DNA from: Eshraghiella sp045129695
GTDB lineage: Bacteria > Bacillota > Clostridia > Lachnospirales > Lachnospiraceae
Assembly (NCBI GenBank): GCA_045129695.1
Contig: JBGVJZ010000013.1
Coordinates: 29,369-93,368 of the forward strand
Length of the DNA: 64,000 bases
Reading direction: 5' to 3'
This document shows positions 1 to 9,416 of this stretch, one piece after another (the stretch's first letter is position 1; the number at the start of each line of letters is the position of its first letter). Position numbers and translations under genes: made by a program. The notes beneath the pieces were generated by a model. That model did not search any database. It saw nothing but the letters and a program-made list of their open reading frames with translations, and was not told the origin of the DNA.

Positions 1-51
1 ATGCCATAATGTTGATGATGTATTGATATTTAGTTCCAGCTTAATACAAAT

Positions 52-80
52 ATTATATAGTTTTTTTATCAGGGTGTAAA
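52..80 (-). promoter_or_regulatory. Promoter pointing out of the left edge
   Basis: On the minus strand a TTTACA box (75-80) lies 17 nt before a perfect TATAAT (52-57). It follows the terminator at 122-164, so it should start a new transcript whose gene lies beyond position 1. No gene can be assigned inside the window. Confidence 0.5.
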
Positions 81-121
81 CCTGTATCAATAGCAGGAAC
101 ATCAGCAAAATCCAAAATAAA

Positions 122-164
122 AATGTAGGTTTTCCTACATAGTTGTTTTGGAAAAGCCTACATT
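122..164 (-). terminator. Terminator of the ferritin-like gene
   Basis: Read on the minus strand, AATGTAGG-c-TTTTCC (164-150) pairs with GGAAAACCTACATT (135-122) with one bulged base, and is followed by a T-rich run. It lies 22 nt beyond the stop codon at 187, the expected place for a Rho-independent terminator. Confidence 0.8.
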
Positions 165-186
165 TCTATATAACTTCCGTTACAAA

Positions 187-735
187 TTACAATTCTTTCA
201 TCAATGCCTGTAATATCATTATATGATACTCTTCATCCTGAATAATTCTTGCCAGAACAGCCTTCACATACTCATCATCAATTCTTTTTATGTGCATTCT
301 GTATTGTTCTATTGCCTGCTTTTCCGCATCGATTCCGGCAAGCATCATCTCGCTCGGATTGTCTGCAATGGCAACATATTGCGGGGTCCACATCCTTTGC
401 CTTCCGTCACCGTATCTCGCCACAAAATCAAGATTGCCACCCAATAAGATGATCAATTCTCCTATTTTCTGAAGATGTACCATTTCTGCAATGGCAATTC
501 CTAAAACTGTTTTTGCAATGGCACACATTTCTAAAGACAGTCGGTTTTCATTATTAATATATTGCACAATCGCCGAGAACTCAGATACCGTACCGCAATA
601 ATCAGTACTAAGCAGCTTCGCATACGCCTGATTTTTTTCTCTTACCTGAATCGGCGGATAAGGCAGCTCCATCATAATTGGTGTTACCCCGGCAAAATTG
701 CATGTATTAACCAATGAAGTTACTTTTTCTTTCAT
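187..735 (-). CDS. Ferritin-like diiron/dimanganese protein
   Basis: A 182-residue cytoplasmic four-helix protein of the ferritin-like superfamily. The full carboxylate/histidine ligand pattern is visible: Glu near residue 52 (SEFSAI), ExxH in AEMVHLQ, Glu in the helix DAEKQAIEQY, and a second ExxH in DEEYHIM close to the C-terminus. This is the spacing of manganese catalase/CotJC-like and rubrerythrin-like proteins, but there is no rubredoxin domain, and the short length argues against a full manganese catalase. A role in iron handling or peroxide defence is inferred. The start has a GGAGAA site about nine bases upstream. It lies downstream of the GH13 gene on the same strand, with an AT-rich inverted repeat between them, and ends in its own terminator. 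Confidence 0.75.
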   Translation of the reverse strand: MKEKVTSLVNTCNFAGVTPIMMELPYPPIQVREKNQAYAKLLSTDYCGTVSEFSAIVQYINNENRLSLEMCAIAKTVLGIAIAEMVHLQKIGELIILLGGNLDFVARYGDGRQRMWTPQYVAIADNPSEMMLAGIDAEKQAIEQYRMHIKRIDDEYVKAVLARIIQDEEYHIMILQALMKEL

Positions 736-748
736 TATGGATTATTCT

Positions 749-778
749 CCAATATATTTTTATATAATATTATATTGG
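749..778. repeat. AT-rich inverted repeat between amylase and ferritin-like gene
   Basis: CCAATATA (749-756) and TATATTGG (771-778) form a perfect 8-bp inverted repeat between the amylase stop and the ferritin-like start. The left arm touches the GGAGA ribosome-binding site of the downstream gene. There is no T-run suited to termination. It may be an operator or a weak leader hairpin. Confidence 0.35.
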
Positions 779-800
779 AATATCCGGAAATATTACTATT

Positions 801-2399
801 CTATCCAAAACTTCTGGCCCAAGCCACTAATGAGTCATGATGAGTATTCTCTCTGACGGTTCCTAACATATAGTCCGTTACCGGACCGTTCCTTCTCATC
901 TTTTCGAGAATAACTTCCTGAAGTTCTTCCACAGACATGTCTTCATATCTTTTACTAAAGTCAACGACTACTTTCTCAGGTTTCTTTTCTTCCGTGATTT
1001 TTACGGGTTCCTCTTTCGGATGCTCTGGCGTTTTAACAGGCTCAAAACTTTCACCACAAAGTTCTGCCGGAATCCAGATTTCACCAGCGTTCGCCGCTAC
1101 TCTCACCTGAATGCGTCCACCGTTTACGGATACTCTTTCTCCGGATAATGCACCTACATATTCTGCCGAATCTCCACACACAAGGTTCATGTAAGCATCG
1201 TTATCACCATTGTTGACTGTAGTGATTACAGACTTACCGTCAAGGTTTCTCGCATACGCATAATGAGTAGTCTGCAGCTCCAATTCCTGATAATTACCAT
1301 AACAAAGTGCCGGTGTATTCTGACGAATCTTACCAAGTGCTGCAATTAGCTTTGTACAAGGATTTGTGTTAATTGCATCTTTATAATCTTCATAATTTAA
1401 TGCAGGTCTTAAAGAATCATCTGAAATTTTTTCTTTTCTTCCTTCTATACCGAACTCTGAACCATAGTAAAGGGATGGAATTCCCGGTAATGTATACAGC
1501 ATTACATGTACCGGCATAAAATGTGCTTTATTTTTCAGCTTTGTATAAATACGTTCTACATCATGGTTATCTACAAAGCTGTAAAGCTTAAGATTACTTC
1601 CTACCATATCGTTTACATATTTGATTGTATGTGCAATTTCAAAATAGTTATGGTCATTGTGACCGGAGTACAATGCTTTATGAAGCATATAATTTGTTAC
1701 TGAATGAAGGGTTCCATCATTTGCCCAACGGGAATAATTTCCATGAATAACTTCCCCCATAAGCCAGAAGTCCGGTTTTACTTCATTCGCCACATGACGA
1801 AGCGCCTTCATATAATCAAAATCCAGAACATCCGCAGCGTCCAGACGGATTCCATCAATATCAAACTCACTTACCCAGAAGCGAATTACATCGCAAATGT
1901 ATTCCTTGACTGCCGGATTGTGCTGATTTAATTTTACAAGGAGGTCATATCCTCCCCTGTTTTCATAGGAAAAACCATCATTAAAGGAATTATTCCCCCC
2001 GAAATTCACATTGCAGTACCAATCTTTGTATTGTGAATTTTCTCTATGATTTTTAATATCCTGAAATGCAAAGAAATCACGGCCTGTGTGATTGAATACT
2101 CCATCCAGGATAACTCTGATTCCCTGTTTGTGACATTCCGCAACAAAATTTTTCAGATCCTCGTTTGTTCCAAGTCTGCTGTCTAATTTTTTATAATCTG
2201 TCGTTTCGTAACCATGTCCCACAGATTCGAAAAGCGGTCCGATATAAATTGCATTACAACCGATTTCCTTAATATGAGAAATCCATGTAAGTAATGTATT
2301 TAACCGGTGTACCGGTTCTCCATAAGAATTCTGTTTTGGTGCCCCTGTCAACCCCAGTGGATATATATGATAAAATACGGCCTCGTCATACCACGCCAT
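801..2399 (-). CDS. Intracellular GH13 alpha-amylase-family enzyme (maltodextrin hydrolase type)
   Basis: A 532-residue glycoside hydrolase family 13 enzyme without signal peptide, so it probably acts on maltodextrins inside the cell. The four GH13 blocks are present: region I LDGVFNHTGRD, region II GIRLDAADV with the nucleophile Asp near residue 186, region III MGEVIHG with the acid/base Glu near 215, and region IV FVDNHDVERI with the Asp near 279. The opening YHIYPLG is typical of the neopullulanase/cyclomaltodextrinase group. After the C-terminal beta domain comes a charged, proline-rich linker and a helical tail of about 50 residues that I do not recognise. A GGAGG site lies seven bases before the start. 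Two further GH13 enzymes are in the window. Confidence 0.88.
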   Translation of the reverse strand: MAWYDEAVFYHIYPLGLTGAPKQNSYGEPVHRLNTLLTWISHIKEIGCNAIYIGPLFESVGHGYETTDYKKLDSRLGTNEDLKNFVAECHKQGIRVILDGVFNHTGRDFFAFQDIKNHRENSQYKDWYCNVNFGGNNSFNDGFSYENRGGYDLLVKLNQHNPAVKEYICDVIRFWVSEFDIDGIRLDAADVLDFDYMKALRHVANEVKPDFWLMGEVIHGNYSRWANDGTLHSVTNYMLHKALYSGHNDHNYFEIAHTIKYVNDMVGSNLKLYSFVDNHDVERIYTKLKNKAHFMPVHVMLYTLPGIPSLYYGSEFGIEGRKEKISDDSLRPALNYEDYKDAINTNPCTKLIAALGKIRQNTPALCYGNYQELELQTTHYAYARNLDGKSVITTVNNGDNDAYMNLVCGDSAEYVGALSGERVSVNGGRIQVRVAANAGEIWIPAELCGESFEPVKTPEHPKEEPVKITEEKKPEKVVVDFSKRYEDMSVEELQEVILEKMRRNGPVTDYMLGTVRENTHHDSLVAWARSFG

Positions 2400-2439
2400 G
2401 CTTATTCCTCCTGTTTTTAAAAAAAATTTTTATTCTATT

Positions 2440-5400
2440 CTACGGGATTACTTCAAACTCTTTATAGCTGTTTCTACCATTCTCTTTAACATAATAAAGT
2501 GCTGCATCCGCATTCTTGCGAACTGTCTCAAAGTCCTCTTCGCATGTAACACCTTCCAGATATGCGATACCGATAGAACATCCCGCATAATGTTCTTTGT
2601 CAAGCTTGAATTTCTTCAATGCAAATCGCTCTACAACATCTGCAAAGCCCTCCGCTTTCCGGATTTCTGACAAAATATTTTCTGCAATTTCCTCTACTTC
2701 CTTTCTGTTCTGATATGTAAGAATTATGGCAAATTCATCTCCTCCCAATCGGATTGTGCTTGCTCCTTTGGGTGCCATCTTACGGAAAATATCTGCAAAG
2801 CTTACTAAAATGGCATCACCTACATGATGTCCAAAAGTATCATTGTAGTATTTGAAATGATCCAAATCCATATAGATAAATGCATATTTCTTCTCACATT
2901 CTTCTTTATTTGAAACTACTGAGCGAATAATGGAATAATATCCCTGTCTGTTAAACAATCCTGTCAGTTCATCTGTAACAGCCTGTTTCTTTAAAAGCTC
3001 ATTCATACGCTCAATTTCATCATGAGCCTGCCATTTCTTAATTGCATTAATAATCTGTCTGAACAGATAAGTGTAAATCTCTAAATCATAGTCATTTAAA
3101 ACATATCTGTCGGTAGAAGCATTCCAGTTCTCCCTACTCTTGGTGTATGCGACAAAAATAGCAGTCAGCTTCTCATTCTCAAAAATAGGAACTCCTACCA
3201 TTGAAAAGATTTTTTCTCCAAACATTACAGAAAATAATTTTCTGTAATCCTTATAATTTCCGTTATATTTTGAAACGGCGAAACCGCTTCGTTTCTCTGC
3301 GAAAAATCTGACAAGCAAATCTATATTTTCATTTGTCATTTCCTTGGCTCTTTCCTGATAAACAAAACGTTCATCTCCGGAAATATGGATTGTCAAAATT
3401 CCATCAAGATTATAGTTGCTTGCAAGTGCAGACAGCACATTACTCATTCGTTCGCTGATATTCTCCTCACGCTTATCCAATAGATTCTGGAATAAGGAGA
3501 AGAACTGTATTTCTTTACGCCTTGCACGGGCATCCCGTTCGATACTTCGCATTCTCTCAGCTTCACAAACTTCATCCATAATCGGACATGTCAATGAATT
3601 AGGAACAGAAGCATTGTTCCCACATGCATCTTCAAGTAGTCTGTCAGCGGATTGCAAATGACGCATATAACCTTTCTTTTGACAGAATTCCTTATATTCA
3701 TTTAAAAGCTGAACCCTGTCTTCTTCCAAACCAAGCTTATACAGGGTGTATTGCTTTGCCATACAAAATTGCGGATAGGAGAAAAAATAATTCCCCTTTG
3801 AGCGATTCATATAGATTTCCGCACGCTCATATATTTTCATCGCATCTGCATACTTACCATTATAATTACATAACAGTGCCTGGCAAATGAAATATAAGAA
3901 CAAATCATCATCCCACAGATAATTATTGTTATTATCATGGTCATTTTCAACAATGTAATCCAGAAATTGTCCGTCCTTTAGCAGATAGTTGCCGGTACTG
4001 TATACCCGTCCCTGATAGAATGATGAAAGTGCAACCATTCCTATAACCTTGGAAATATTACATACACGCAAACTGTTTTTTCTGTTAATATTCAACAGAT
4101 ATAAGGTCTTTTCCAGATATGTAGTTGCATTTGAGTATTCTTCTGCCATAATCGCATTAATTGCCATATTATATAAAGTTTCTATAATATAATCACAAAG
4201 TCCCAGCTTATGGAAAATTTCCATTGCAAGATTAAAATAATGATTAGCTTTTGTATAATCCTCTCCTGAACAATAATTATATCCCAGACCATTATATATC
4301 ATGGCTTCTTCAAACCGATTGCCGCTTCTCTGTGCAACCAGGATGTCTTTTTCGTAAAAATAATTTACGATATCACGATTGCCACTATAGGAAGCAATCA
4401 TGATTACACTTCTGTAGGCATCGGTCAGAAACTGGTCATTACCAATCATTTCACCAATTTCAATACCCTTGTTGAAATATGGCAGTTTCTCTTCTATATT
4501 CTCTATTGTTTTGTCCTGAAATGATTCATTTTCAAAACAATACACATATATATGAGCCAGATGATTAAAATATTTGTATTCAATACACTGTTCCAGCAAA
4601 TCATCCTCTATCGGATAGTTTTCATAGGAAATCAAAATATTATAAAAGCCACTGAATTTACTCATGACCTTTGCAATCTTACCCTTGAATTCCGAATATC
4701 TGTCATTCATCTCATGCGCCAGATTTATACATTTATCTGCCGCTTCTCTGGCTGCATTAATATTTCCATTGTGCATATTAACATATGCGATGATATAATG
4801 ATATCCATACTCAATACTCCGGTTCCGGGTTTCTTCACTAAGCTGATGCAAACTTTCCGCAACCAATAATGCATGTGAACAATCTCCCTGTAAAACAGCA
4901 AGGATAGCCAATTGCATATATAACCTTACTTCCTGTTCCTTCGTAATACCCACATTTTCAATCTGAACCTTCTGATAAATAAAATCCAAATAGTATCTCA
5001 TCTCATCATAGGCAAACATGCAGTACATATTATAAGTATTTATCAGATACACATCAATATCATCTCCGTTAAATACAAAGTCATTATGGGTTACGTTTTC
5101 TATAATTTCTGAATTCACAGACCAGTCAAACACACAATTACGCTTCTCACAGTGAGTTTCAAATCTATGCTTATATTCTTCTTCGCAGACACGTGCTTTG
5201 CCATTTTCATTATCAAATGCTACAATCCTGATATGTTCACATTCCGGTGCACACATAATATAATCTAATAATTCCAATGTTGAGGCACCTGCATAATTGA
5301 GTCTGTTCAGAACAATATATATATCCTGTTCACCACATACCTTCACAAGCATATTTGCAATTCCATTAAGCAGCTTTTCTTTTTCAAAACGTACTTCTGA

Positions 5401-5763
5401 GAAAAGCGGCTCCTCCACTCTTTTACATCTTCCGGTTGCAAAATAGCTTTCATATATTGTCTCATGTAGTGCATAAACACCTGCATCCTTAATAAGTTCA
5501 GAAGGCTTAATCCCCTGAACATTCATTAATTCTTCTATTATAGACAGAAACGGTGCATATACCCCATTCATCACATTTTCTTCAAAACTGTGATAGAATA
5601 CCCTCAAAGTATATTCTTTAGGTAACAGAGACGCAATTTCTTCTCTGCTTAATTCAATTTTATTAGTATGTTTCATTAGCACTACATTGCAGCCATCTTT
5701 AAGACTTCTGTTACATAATGATTCCATGTAGCTGTTCAGGCAATCCAATTCTTCACGTATCAT
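2440..5763 (-). CDS. TPR-GAF-GGDEF diguanylate cyclase, large
   Basis: A 1107-residue soluble protein with a C-terminal diguanylate cyclase domain that should make cyclic di-GMP from two GTP. The domain opens with DELTGLFNRQGYYS (from residue 931), has the metal-binding MDLDHFKYYND, and an intact RLGGDEF at about 1005-1011. The inhibitory I-site RxxD expected five residues upstream is absent (PKGAS there), so product feedback may be lost. Residues about 290-700 are helical repeats of TPR type. About 740-920 look like a GAF sensor. The first 250 residues resemble the ATPase part of STAND/LuxR-type regulators but show no P-loop, so they may be a degenerate NTPase. It sits just upstream of the GH13 gene on the same strand. 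Confidence 0.85.
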   Translation of the reverse strand: MIREELDCLNSYMESLCNRSLKDGCNVVLMKHTNKIELSREEIASLLPKEYTLRVFYHSFEENVMNGVYAPFLSIIEELMNVQGIKPSELIKDAGVYALHETIYESYFATGRCKRVEEPLFSEVRFEKEKLLNGIANMLVKVCGEQDIYIVLNRLNYAGASTLELLDYIMCAPECEHIRIVAFDNENGKARVCEEEYKHRFETHCEKRNCVFDWSVNSEIIENVTHNDFVFNGDDIDVYLINTYNMYCMFAYDEMRYYLDFIYQKVQIENVGITKEQEVRLYMQLAILAVLQGDCSHALLVAESLHQLSEETRNRSIEYGYHYIIAYVNMHNGNINAAREAADKCINLAHEMNDRYSEFKGKIAKVMSKFSGFYNILISYENYPIEDDLLEQCIEYKYFNHLAHIYVYCFENESFQDKTIENIEEKLPYFNKGIEIGEMIGNDQFLTDAYRSVIMIASYSGNRDIVNYFYEKDILVAQRSGNRFEEAMIYNGLGYNYCSGEDYTKANHYFNLAMEIFHKLGLCDYIIETLYNMAINAIMAEEYSNATTYLEKTLYLLNINRKNSLRVCNISKVIGMVALSSFYQGRVYSTGNYLLKDGQFLDYIVENDHDNNNNYLWDDDLFLYFICQALLCNYNGKYADAMKIYERAEIYMNRSKGNYFFSYPQFCMAKQYTLYKLGLEEDRVQLLNEYKEFCQKKGYMRHLQSADRLLEDACGNNASVPNSLTCPIMDEVCEAERMRSIERDARARRKEIQFFSLFQNLLDKREENISERMSNVLSALASNYNLDGILTIHISGDERFVYQERAKEMTNENIDLLVRFFAEKRSGFAVSKYNGNYKDYRKLFSVMFGEKIFSMVGVPIFENEKLTAIFVAYTKSRENWNASTDRYVLNDYDLEIYTYLFRQIINAIKKWQAHDEIERMNELLKKQAVTDELTGLFNRQGYYSIIRSVVSNKEECEKKYAFIYMDLDHFKYYNDTFGHHVGDAILVSFADIFRKMAPKGASTIRLGGDEFAIILTYQNRKEVEEIAENILSEIRKAEGFADVVERFALKKFKLDKEHYAGCSIGIAYLEGVTCEEDFETVRKNADAALYYVKENGRNSYKEFEVIP

Positions 5764-5829
5764 ACTAACCCCCTGTTTAAGATATATTTAGTTAACCATC
5801 TTAAAAACATTCCCATTATGATATAATAA

Positions 5830-5859
5830 TTGACATATCTCTTTGCAATATGATACCAT
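5830..5859 (+). promoter_or_regulatory. Probable promoter of the zinc-ribbon gene
   Basis: A perfect TTGACA (5830-5835) is followed 18 nt later by TACCAT (5854-5859), a 4/6 match to the -10 box. A TATGAT at 5849 is too close. The gene starts 35 nt downstream. Confidence 0.45.
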
Positions 5860-5893
5860 AAAAACGAATTTAAATCAAACGAGGTGACAAAAA

Positions 5894-6295
5894 ATGGCAG
5901 GTTTACGTATTAAATGTCCAAAATGTGGTAAAGTTATGGATATAACTGCACCGACAATGTGCCCTGAATGCAATACTCCTCTGGAGGCTTTTCCGGGTAC
6001 AATTCAGGTATATCGTATGGGAAGTCCTATAGGCGTAGCAGCCGGTTACGGAGTATATATTAACGGCAATCCATTCGGACATATCGGCAACACAGAGACA
6101 GTTGCTTATACTCTCCCATTCGGTACATACACATTCCATATGACATGTGGTATGATAAGGAAATGCAAGGATATCACTGTTACAATTACCCCTGAAGCCC
6201 CTGTGGCTTTCTTAAAGGGTCGTATTAAGCCGGGTTTCTGGGCTAACTCAATTGTCATTGAACAATGTACAGCAGCAGATATGCCACAACAATAA
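5894..6295 (+). CDS. Small zinc-ribbon protein with PEGA-like beta domain
   Basis: A 133-residue protein that begins with a zinc ribbon: CPKCG near residue 8 and CPEC near residue 23 form a four-cysteine site. The rest is a small beta-rich domain (GVYINGNPFGHIGNTETV, then FGTYTFHMTCG) similar in style to PEGA or carrier-type beta sandwiches. No signal peptide or membrane segment is seen. It is the only plus-strand gene in a minus-strand neighbourhood and sits between a diguanylate cyclase and an HD-GYP regulator, but no functional link can be shown. GAGGTGA six bases upstream fixes the start. Function unknown. Confidence 0.65.
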   Translation: MAGLRIKCPKCGKVMDITAPTMCPECNTPLEAFPGTIQVYRMGSPIGVAAGYGVYINGNPFGHIGNTETVAYTLPFGTYTFHMTCGMIRKCKDITVTITPEAPVAFLKGRIKPGFWANSIVIEQCTAADMPQQ

Positions 6296-6312
6296 TTCTC
6301 ATAAGCAGAATG

Positions 6313-6346
6313 AAGCGTATCCCGGATAACAATCCCTGATACGCTT
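6313..6346. terminator. Bidirectional terminator between convergent genes
   Basis: AAGCGTATC (6313-6321) pairs with GATACGCTT (6338-6346). The hairpin lies between the ends of the zinc-ribbon gene (plus) and the HD-GYP gene (minus), with a T-rich tail on the plus side. Confidence 0.75.
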
Positions 6347-6352
6347 TATTTT

Positions 6353-7447
6353 CTATTTTCTCTTATTCATATCAAAATATTGTTCCTTAACAAGCAACTG
6401 TTCCTTCGTAAGCAGACATTCATAAATCTTATCGCTAATATTAAGGAACTCATCCACAAGATCCGGATCAAACCCTACTCCTCTATTGGCTTTAATAAGC
6501 TCGATTGACTGCTCATGTGAGAAAGGCTCTTTATATGGCCGCCTTGAGGTAAGTGCGTCATAAACATCCACAATACTCATTATTCTGGCAACAAGCGGAA
6601 TATCTTCACCCTTAAGTCCATCAGGATATCCGTTACCATTCCATTTTTCGTGATGATGTCTTGCGATATTTTCTGCAATCTCTCCAAATTCCTTATCAAC
6701 AATACGATCTTTAATAAATGCAAAAATATCTCCGCCTATTGTTGCATGATTCTTCATCTTCTTAAATTCCTCATCATCAAGAGGTGAAGATTTCTGCAGA
6801 AGCGCATCCTCAATAGCAATCTTTCCTACATCATGAAGCGGAGCTGCTCTACCTGCCTTAATCACAATCTCCGGTGTAAGCTGACAGCTATATTTAGGAA
6901 CCTGTATCAGATGATCCATAAAAGTCTTAAAATAAATTGCTGTATTCTTAAGATGTCCGCCCGTCACACCATCTCTTGATTCTACAAGTCCGGCAAAGCT
7001 CACGGAAATCAAATCATACATCTTCTCGATTTCTTCAACCTTCTCCGCAACCCGCTTTTCTAATCCGTTCTCATATTCAGCCAGTGCAATCTGCATCTCA
7101 ATTCTCTTCTTCATGACAAGTGGTACAAAAGGCTTGATAATATAGTCCGCAATGCCCTGATTAAAGCCTTCAACTTCAGCTTCCGGAGATGAATCAGCTG
7201 TAAGAAAGATCACAGGAATTTTTCTAAGCTTATTATTCTTTTTAATAATCTTAAGAATCTCAAATCCATTCATGTCCGGCATAACAATATCCAACAGAAT
7301 CAAATCCGGAACAACCGTCCCCAATACATCAAAAGCCTCCGTTGCTGAATGAGCCTCATATAAATCATAAGTGTCCTCCAACACCTCTCTGGCCACCTTA
7401 TGATTAAGCTCTACATCATCCACCATTAAAATAATTTTTTTCTCCAT
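6353..7447 (-). CDS. Response regulator with HD-GYP phosphodiesterase domain
   Basis: A 364-residue two-domain protein. Residues 1-125 are a receiver domain with the acidic pocket (VDDVE), phosphorylatable Asp in LLDIVMPD and the conserved Lys in IIKPF. A short coiled linker leads to an HD-GYP domain at about 150-350 with LHDVGKI, RHHHEKW and the NGYPDGL signature plus RIMSIVDVYDALTSRRPYK. These domains hydrolyse cyclic di-GMP, so it opposes the two GGDEF proteins in this window. The cognate kinase is not adjacent. ATG at 7447 is preferred over an upstream GTG because GGGAAG is then about nine bases away. Confidence 0.9.
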   Translation of the reverse strand: MEKKIILMVDDVELNHKVAREVLEDTYDLYEAHSATEAFDVLGTVVPDLILLDIVMPDMNGFEILKIIKKNNKLRKIPVIFLTADSSPEAEVEGFNQGIADYIIKPFVPLVMKKRIEMQIALAEYENGLEKRVAEKVEEIEKMYDLISVSFAGLVESRDGVTGGHLKNTAIYFKTFMDHLIQVPKYSCQLTPEIVIKAGRAAPLHDVGKIAIEDALLQKSSPLDDEEFKKMKNHATIGGDIFAFIKDRIVDKEFGEIAENIARHHHEKWNGNGYPDGLKGEDIPLVARIMSIVDVYDALTSRRPYKEPFSHEQSIELIKANRGVGFDPDLVDEFLNISDKIYECLLTKEQLLVKEQYFDMNKRK

Positions 7448-7544
7448 AAGCACGACTTCCCAATATTTTTATTTCAAACTAACCCTATGTCAATTTTAAC
7501 AAAAAAAACTATTTTTTACAATATGATATATCATAAAGCACAAA

Positions 7545-9314
7545 TTATTTTAACCGGTCTGCCATTGTATAAAATTGATAATACATTCCCTTGAGTGCCA
7601 TTAACTTCTCGTGATTACCTTCCTCCGTAATACCCTCCTCCGTAAGAACAATTATTCTGTCTGAATTCTTAATACTGGATAATCTGTGAGCTATTGTTAT
7701 TGTGGTTCTGCCCTCCGACAGTTTATTAAGGGATTTTGCAACTTCAAATTCACTCTCATTATCCAATGCAGAAGTAGCCTCATCCAGAATCATAATCGGT
7801 GGATTTTTGAGAAACACCCTCGCAATACTTATTCTCTGCTTCTGACCTCCTGAAAGCTTAACCCCTCTTTCACCGACATAGGTATCATAACCATCCTTTA
7901 ACTCCATAATAAAACTATGTGCACCTGCTTTTTTGGCAGCTTCAATAACCTCTTCGCGAGAAGCATTTGGATTACCGTACATAATATTCTCAAGAACCGT
8001 ACCGGAGAAAAGATATACATCCTGCTGAACAATTCCGATATTCTGTCTGAGACTTTTTAAAGTAAGTTTTCTGATATCTGTACCGTCTATAAGGATCTGT
8101 CCGCCATTAATATCATAAAATCTCGGAATCAGATTACAAAGAGTTGTTTTTCCGCCTCCGGACGGTCCCACAATTGCAAGCTTCTCTCCGGGATTAACCG
8201 TAAGATTCAGATTCGTAAACACAATATTATGGTCATCCGGATACTCAAATGACACGTTATCAAACACAATTCTTCCCTCGGGAGCCGGCATATCCACTGC
8301 ATCCTCAGAATCAAAAATATCAATATCCGCATCCATTATCTGAAGAAATCGCTCAATTCCCGTCATACCACGCTGGAACTGCTCTGCGAACTCAATAATT
8401 CTTCTTATTGTGGCAATCAGCGTAGTAACGTACATAACATAAGCCACCAAATCACCCGGGGTAATAAGTCCCTTTATAAGGAAAATTCCCCCTCCGAGAA
8501 TAACCACCAGATTCATCAAACCGTCAAAGGCTCTTGTTGAAGTCTGGAAGGTTGCCATATATTTATATGTTTCTTTCTTAATGTCATAAAATTTCTTATT
8601 TCCCTTTTCAAACTTAGCTTCTTCAATTTCCTCATTGGCAAAAGCTTTGACCACCTTCTGTCCCAGAAGACTGTCTTCAATCTGTGCGTTCAACTCTCCA
8701 ATCTGTACTCTCTGTTTGGCAAAAGCTTTGCGGCTTCTTCTGTTTAATTTAATACATACAACAGCCATAACCGGCACAATTGCAAACAGAATAAGCGTCA
8801 GAGGCACATTAACAGTAAGAAGAATTATGAATGAAACCACCGCCTTAATTCCTGCGATAAAAAACTCCTCCGGACAATGATGTGCAAATTCCGTTACATC
8901 AAATAAATCATTGGTAATTCGCCCCATAATCTGTCCAACCTTGGTATTGTTATAATATCCATTGGATAATTTCTGCAAATGGGAATATGCATCTCTTCTC
9001 ATATCAGTCTCTATTCCTGCACCCATTACATGTCCCATATCCGCCATATAATAATTAGCCGCACAATCCACACAACGCAATGCAAGATACAATAAAGCCA
9101 TTTTACCAACCATCTCAATGGTAAGTGTTGCAAGATTGTTAAGTGCTGTATCCGTAAGATATCTGATTATCATGGGAAAAACCAGTTCACACAGTGTTGT
9201 AAGGGCCGCACATAATAAATCCGTAAACAGCACACCCTTATGCTTCTTAAAATACGGAATAAACCTCTTCATCAATGTTTTTGTTGTATATTCTCTATTA
9301 TCTGTCTGATTCAT
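7545..9314 (-). CDS. ABC exporter, fused permease and ATPase (lipid/drug type)
   Basis: A 589-residue half-transporter that should work as a homodimer. Residues about 20-320 are a six-helix ABC transporter membrane domain. Residues about 345-585 are the nucleotide-binding domain with Walker A GPSGGGKTT, Q-loop IGIVQQDVYL, signature LSGGQKQR, Walker B ILDEATSALD and switch His in IAHRLSS. This is the MsbA/multidrug exporter family; the substrate cannot be told. It is a single gene, so a homodimer rather than the paired heterodimeric exporters common in Firmicutes. The ATG at 9314 is chosen over a GTG nine bases upstream because AAGG sits eight bases before it. The HD-GYP gene follows 97 nt downstream. 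Confidence 0.88.
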   Translation of the reverse strand: MNQTDNREYTTKTLMKRFIPYFKKHKGVLFTDLLCAALTTLCELVFPMIIRYLTDTALNNLATLTIEMVGKMALLYLALRCVDCAANYYMADMGHVMGAGIETDMRRDAYSHLQKLSNGYYNNTKVGQIMGRITNDLFDVTEFAHHCPEEFFIAGIKAVVSFIILLTVNVPLTLILFAIVPVMAVVCIKLNRRSRKAFAKQRVQIGELNAQIEDSLLGQKVVKAFANEEIEEAKFEKGNKKFYDIKKETYKYMATFQTSTRAFDGLMNLVVILGGGIFLIKGLITPGDLVAYVMYVTTLIATIRRIIEFAEQFQRGMTGIERFLQIMDADIDIFDSEDAVDMPAPEGRIVFDNVSFEYPDDHNIVFTNLNLTVNPGEKLAIVGPSGGGKTTLCNLIPRFYDINGGQILIDGTDIRKLTLKSLRQNIGIVQQDVYLFSGTVLENIMYGNPNASREEVIEAAKKAGAHSFIMELKDGYDTYVGERGVKLSGGQKQRISIARVFLKNPPIMILDEATSALDNESEFEVAKSLNKLSEGRTTITIAHRLSSIKNSDRIIVLTEEGITEEGNHEKLMALKGMYYQFYTMADRLK

Positions 9315-9377
9315 TGTCTTCACCTTGTAAATTTAATTAGAGAATTATTATACCACATTTTTGCCCAAAACAAAACA

Positions 9378-9404
9378 GCTCATGCTTTTGAATGGAGCAT
9401 GAGC
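9378..9404 (-). terminator. Terminator of the sigma/anti-sigma/serpin operon
   Basis: On the minus strand GCTCATGCT (9404-9396) pairs with AGCATGAGC (9386-9378), followed by TGTTTTGTTTT. It lies 13 nt after the serpin stop codon. Confidence 0.85.
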
Positions 9405-9416
9405 CGTTAATCTATA

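Noticed and set aside
54..120. Minus-strand reading frame giving a protein-like tail ending in LHPDKKTI
   Set aside because: It is only about 20 residues, follows a terminator and overlaps a good promoter. It may be a gene remnant but cannot be supported.
7441..7460. Fourth copy of the TAAGCATCGTTCC motif before the HD-GYP gene
   Set aside because: The likeness (ATAAGCACGACTTCCC) is only partial and lies at an ordinary start codon; treated as chance.
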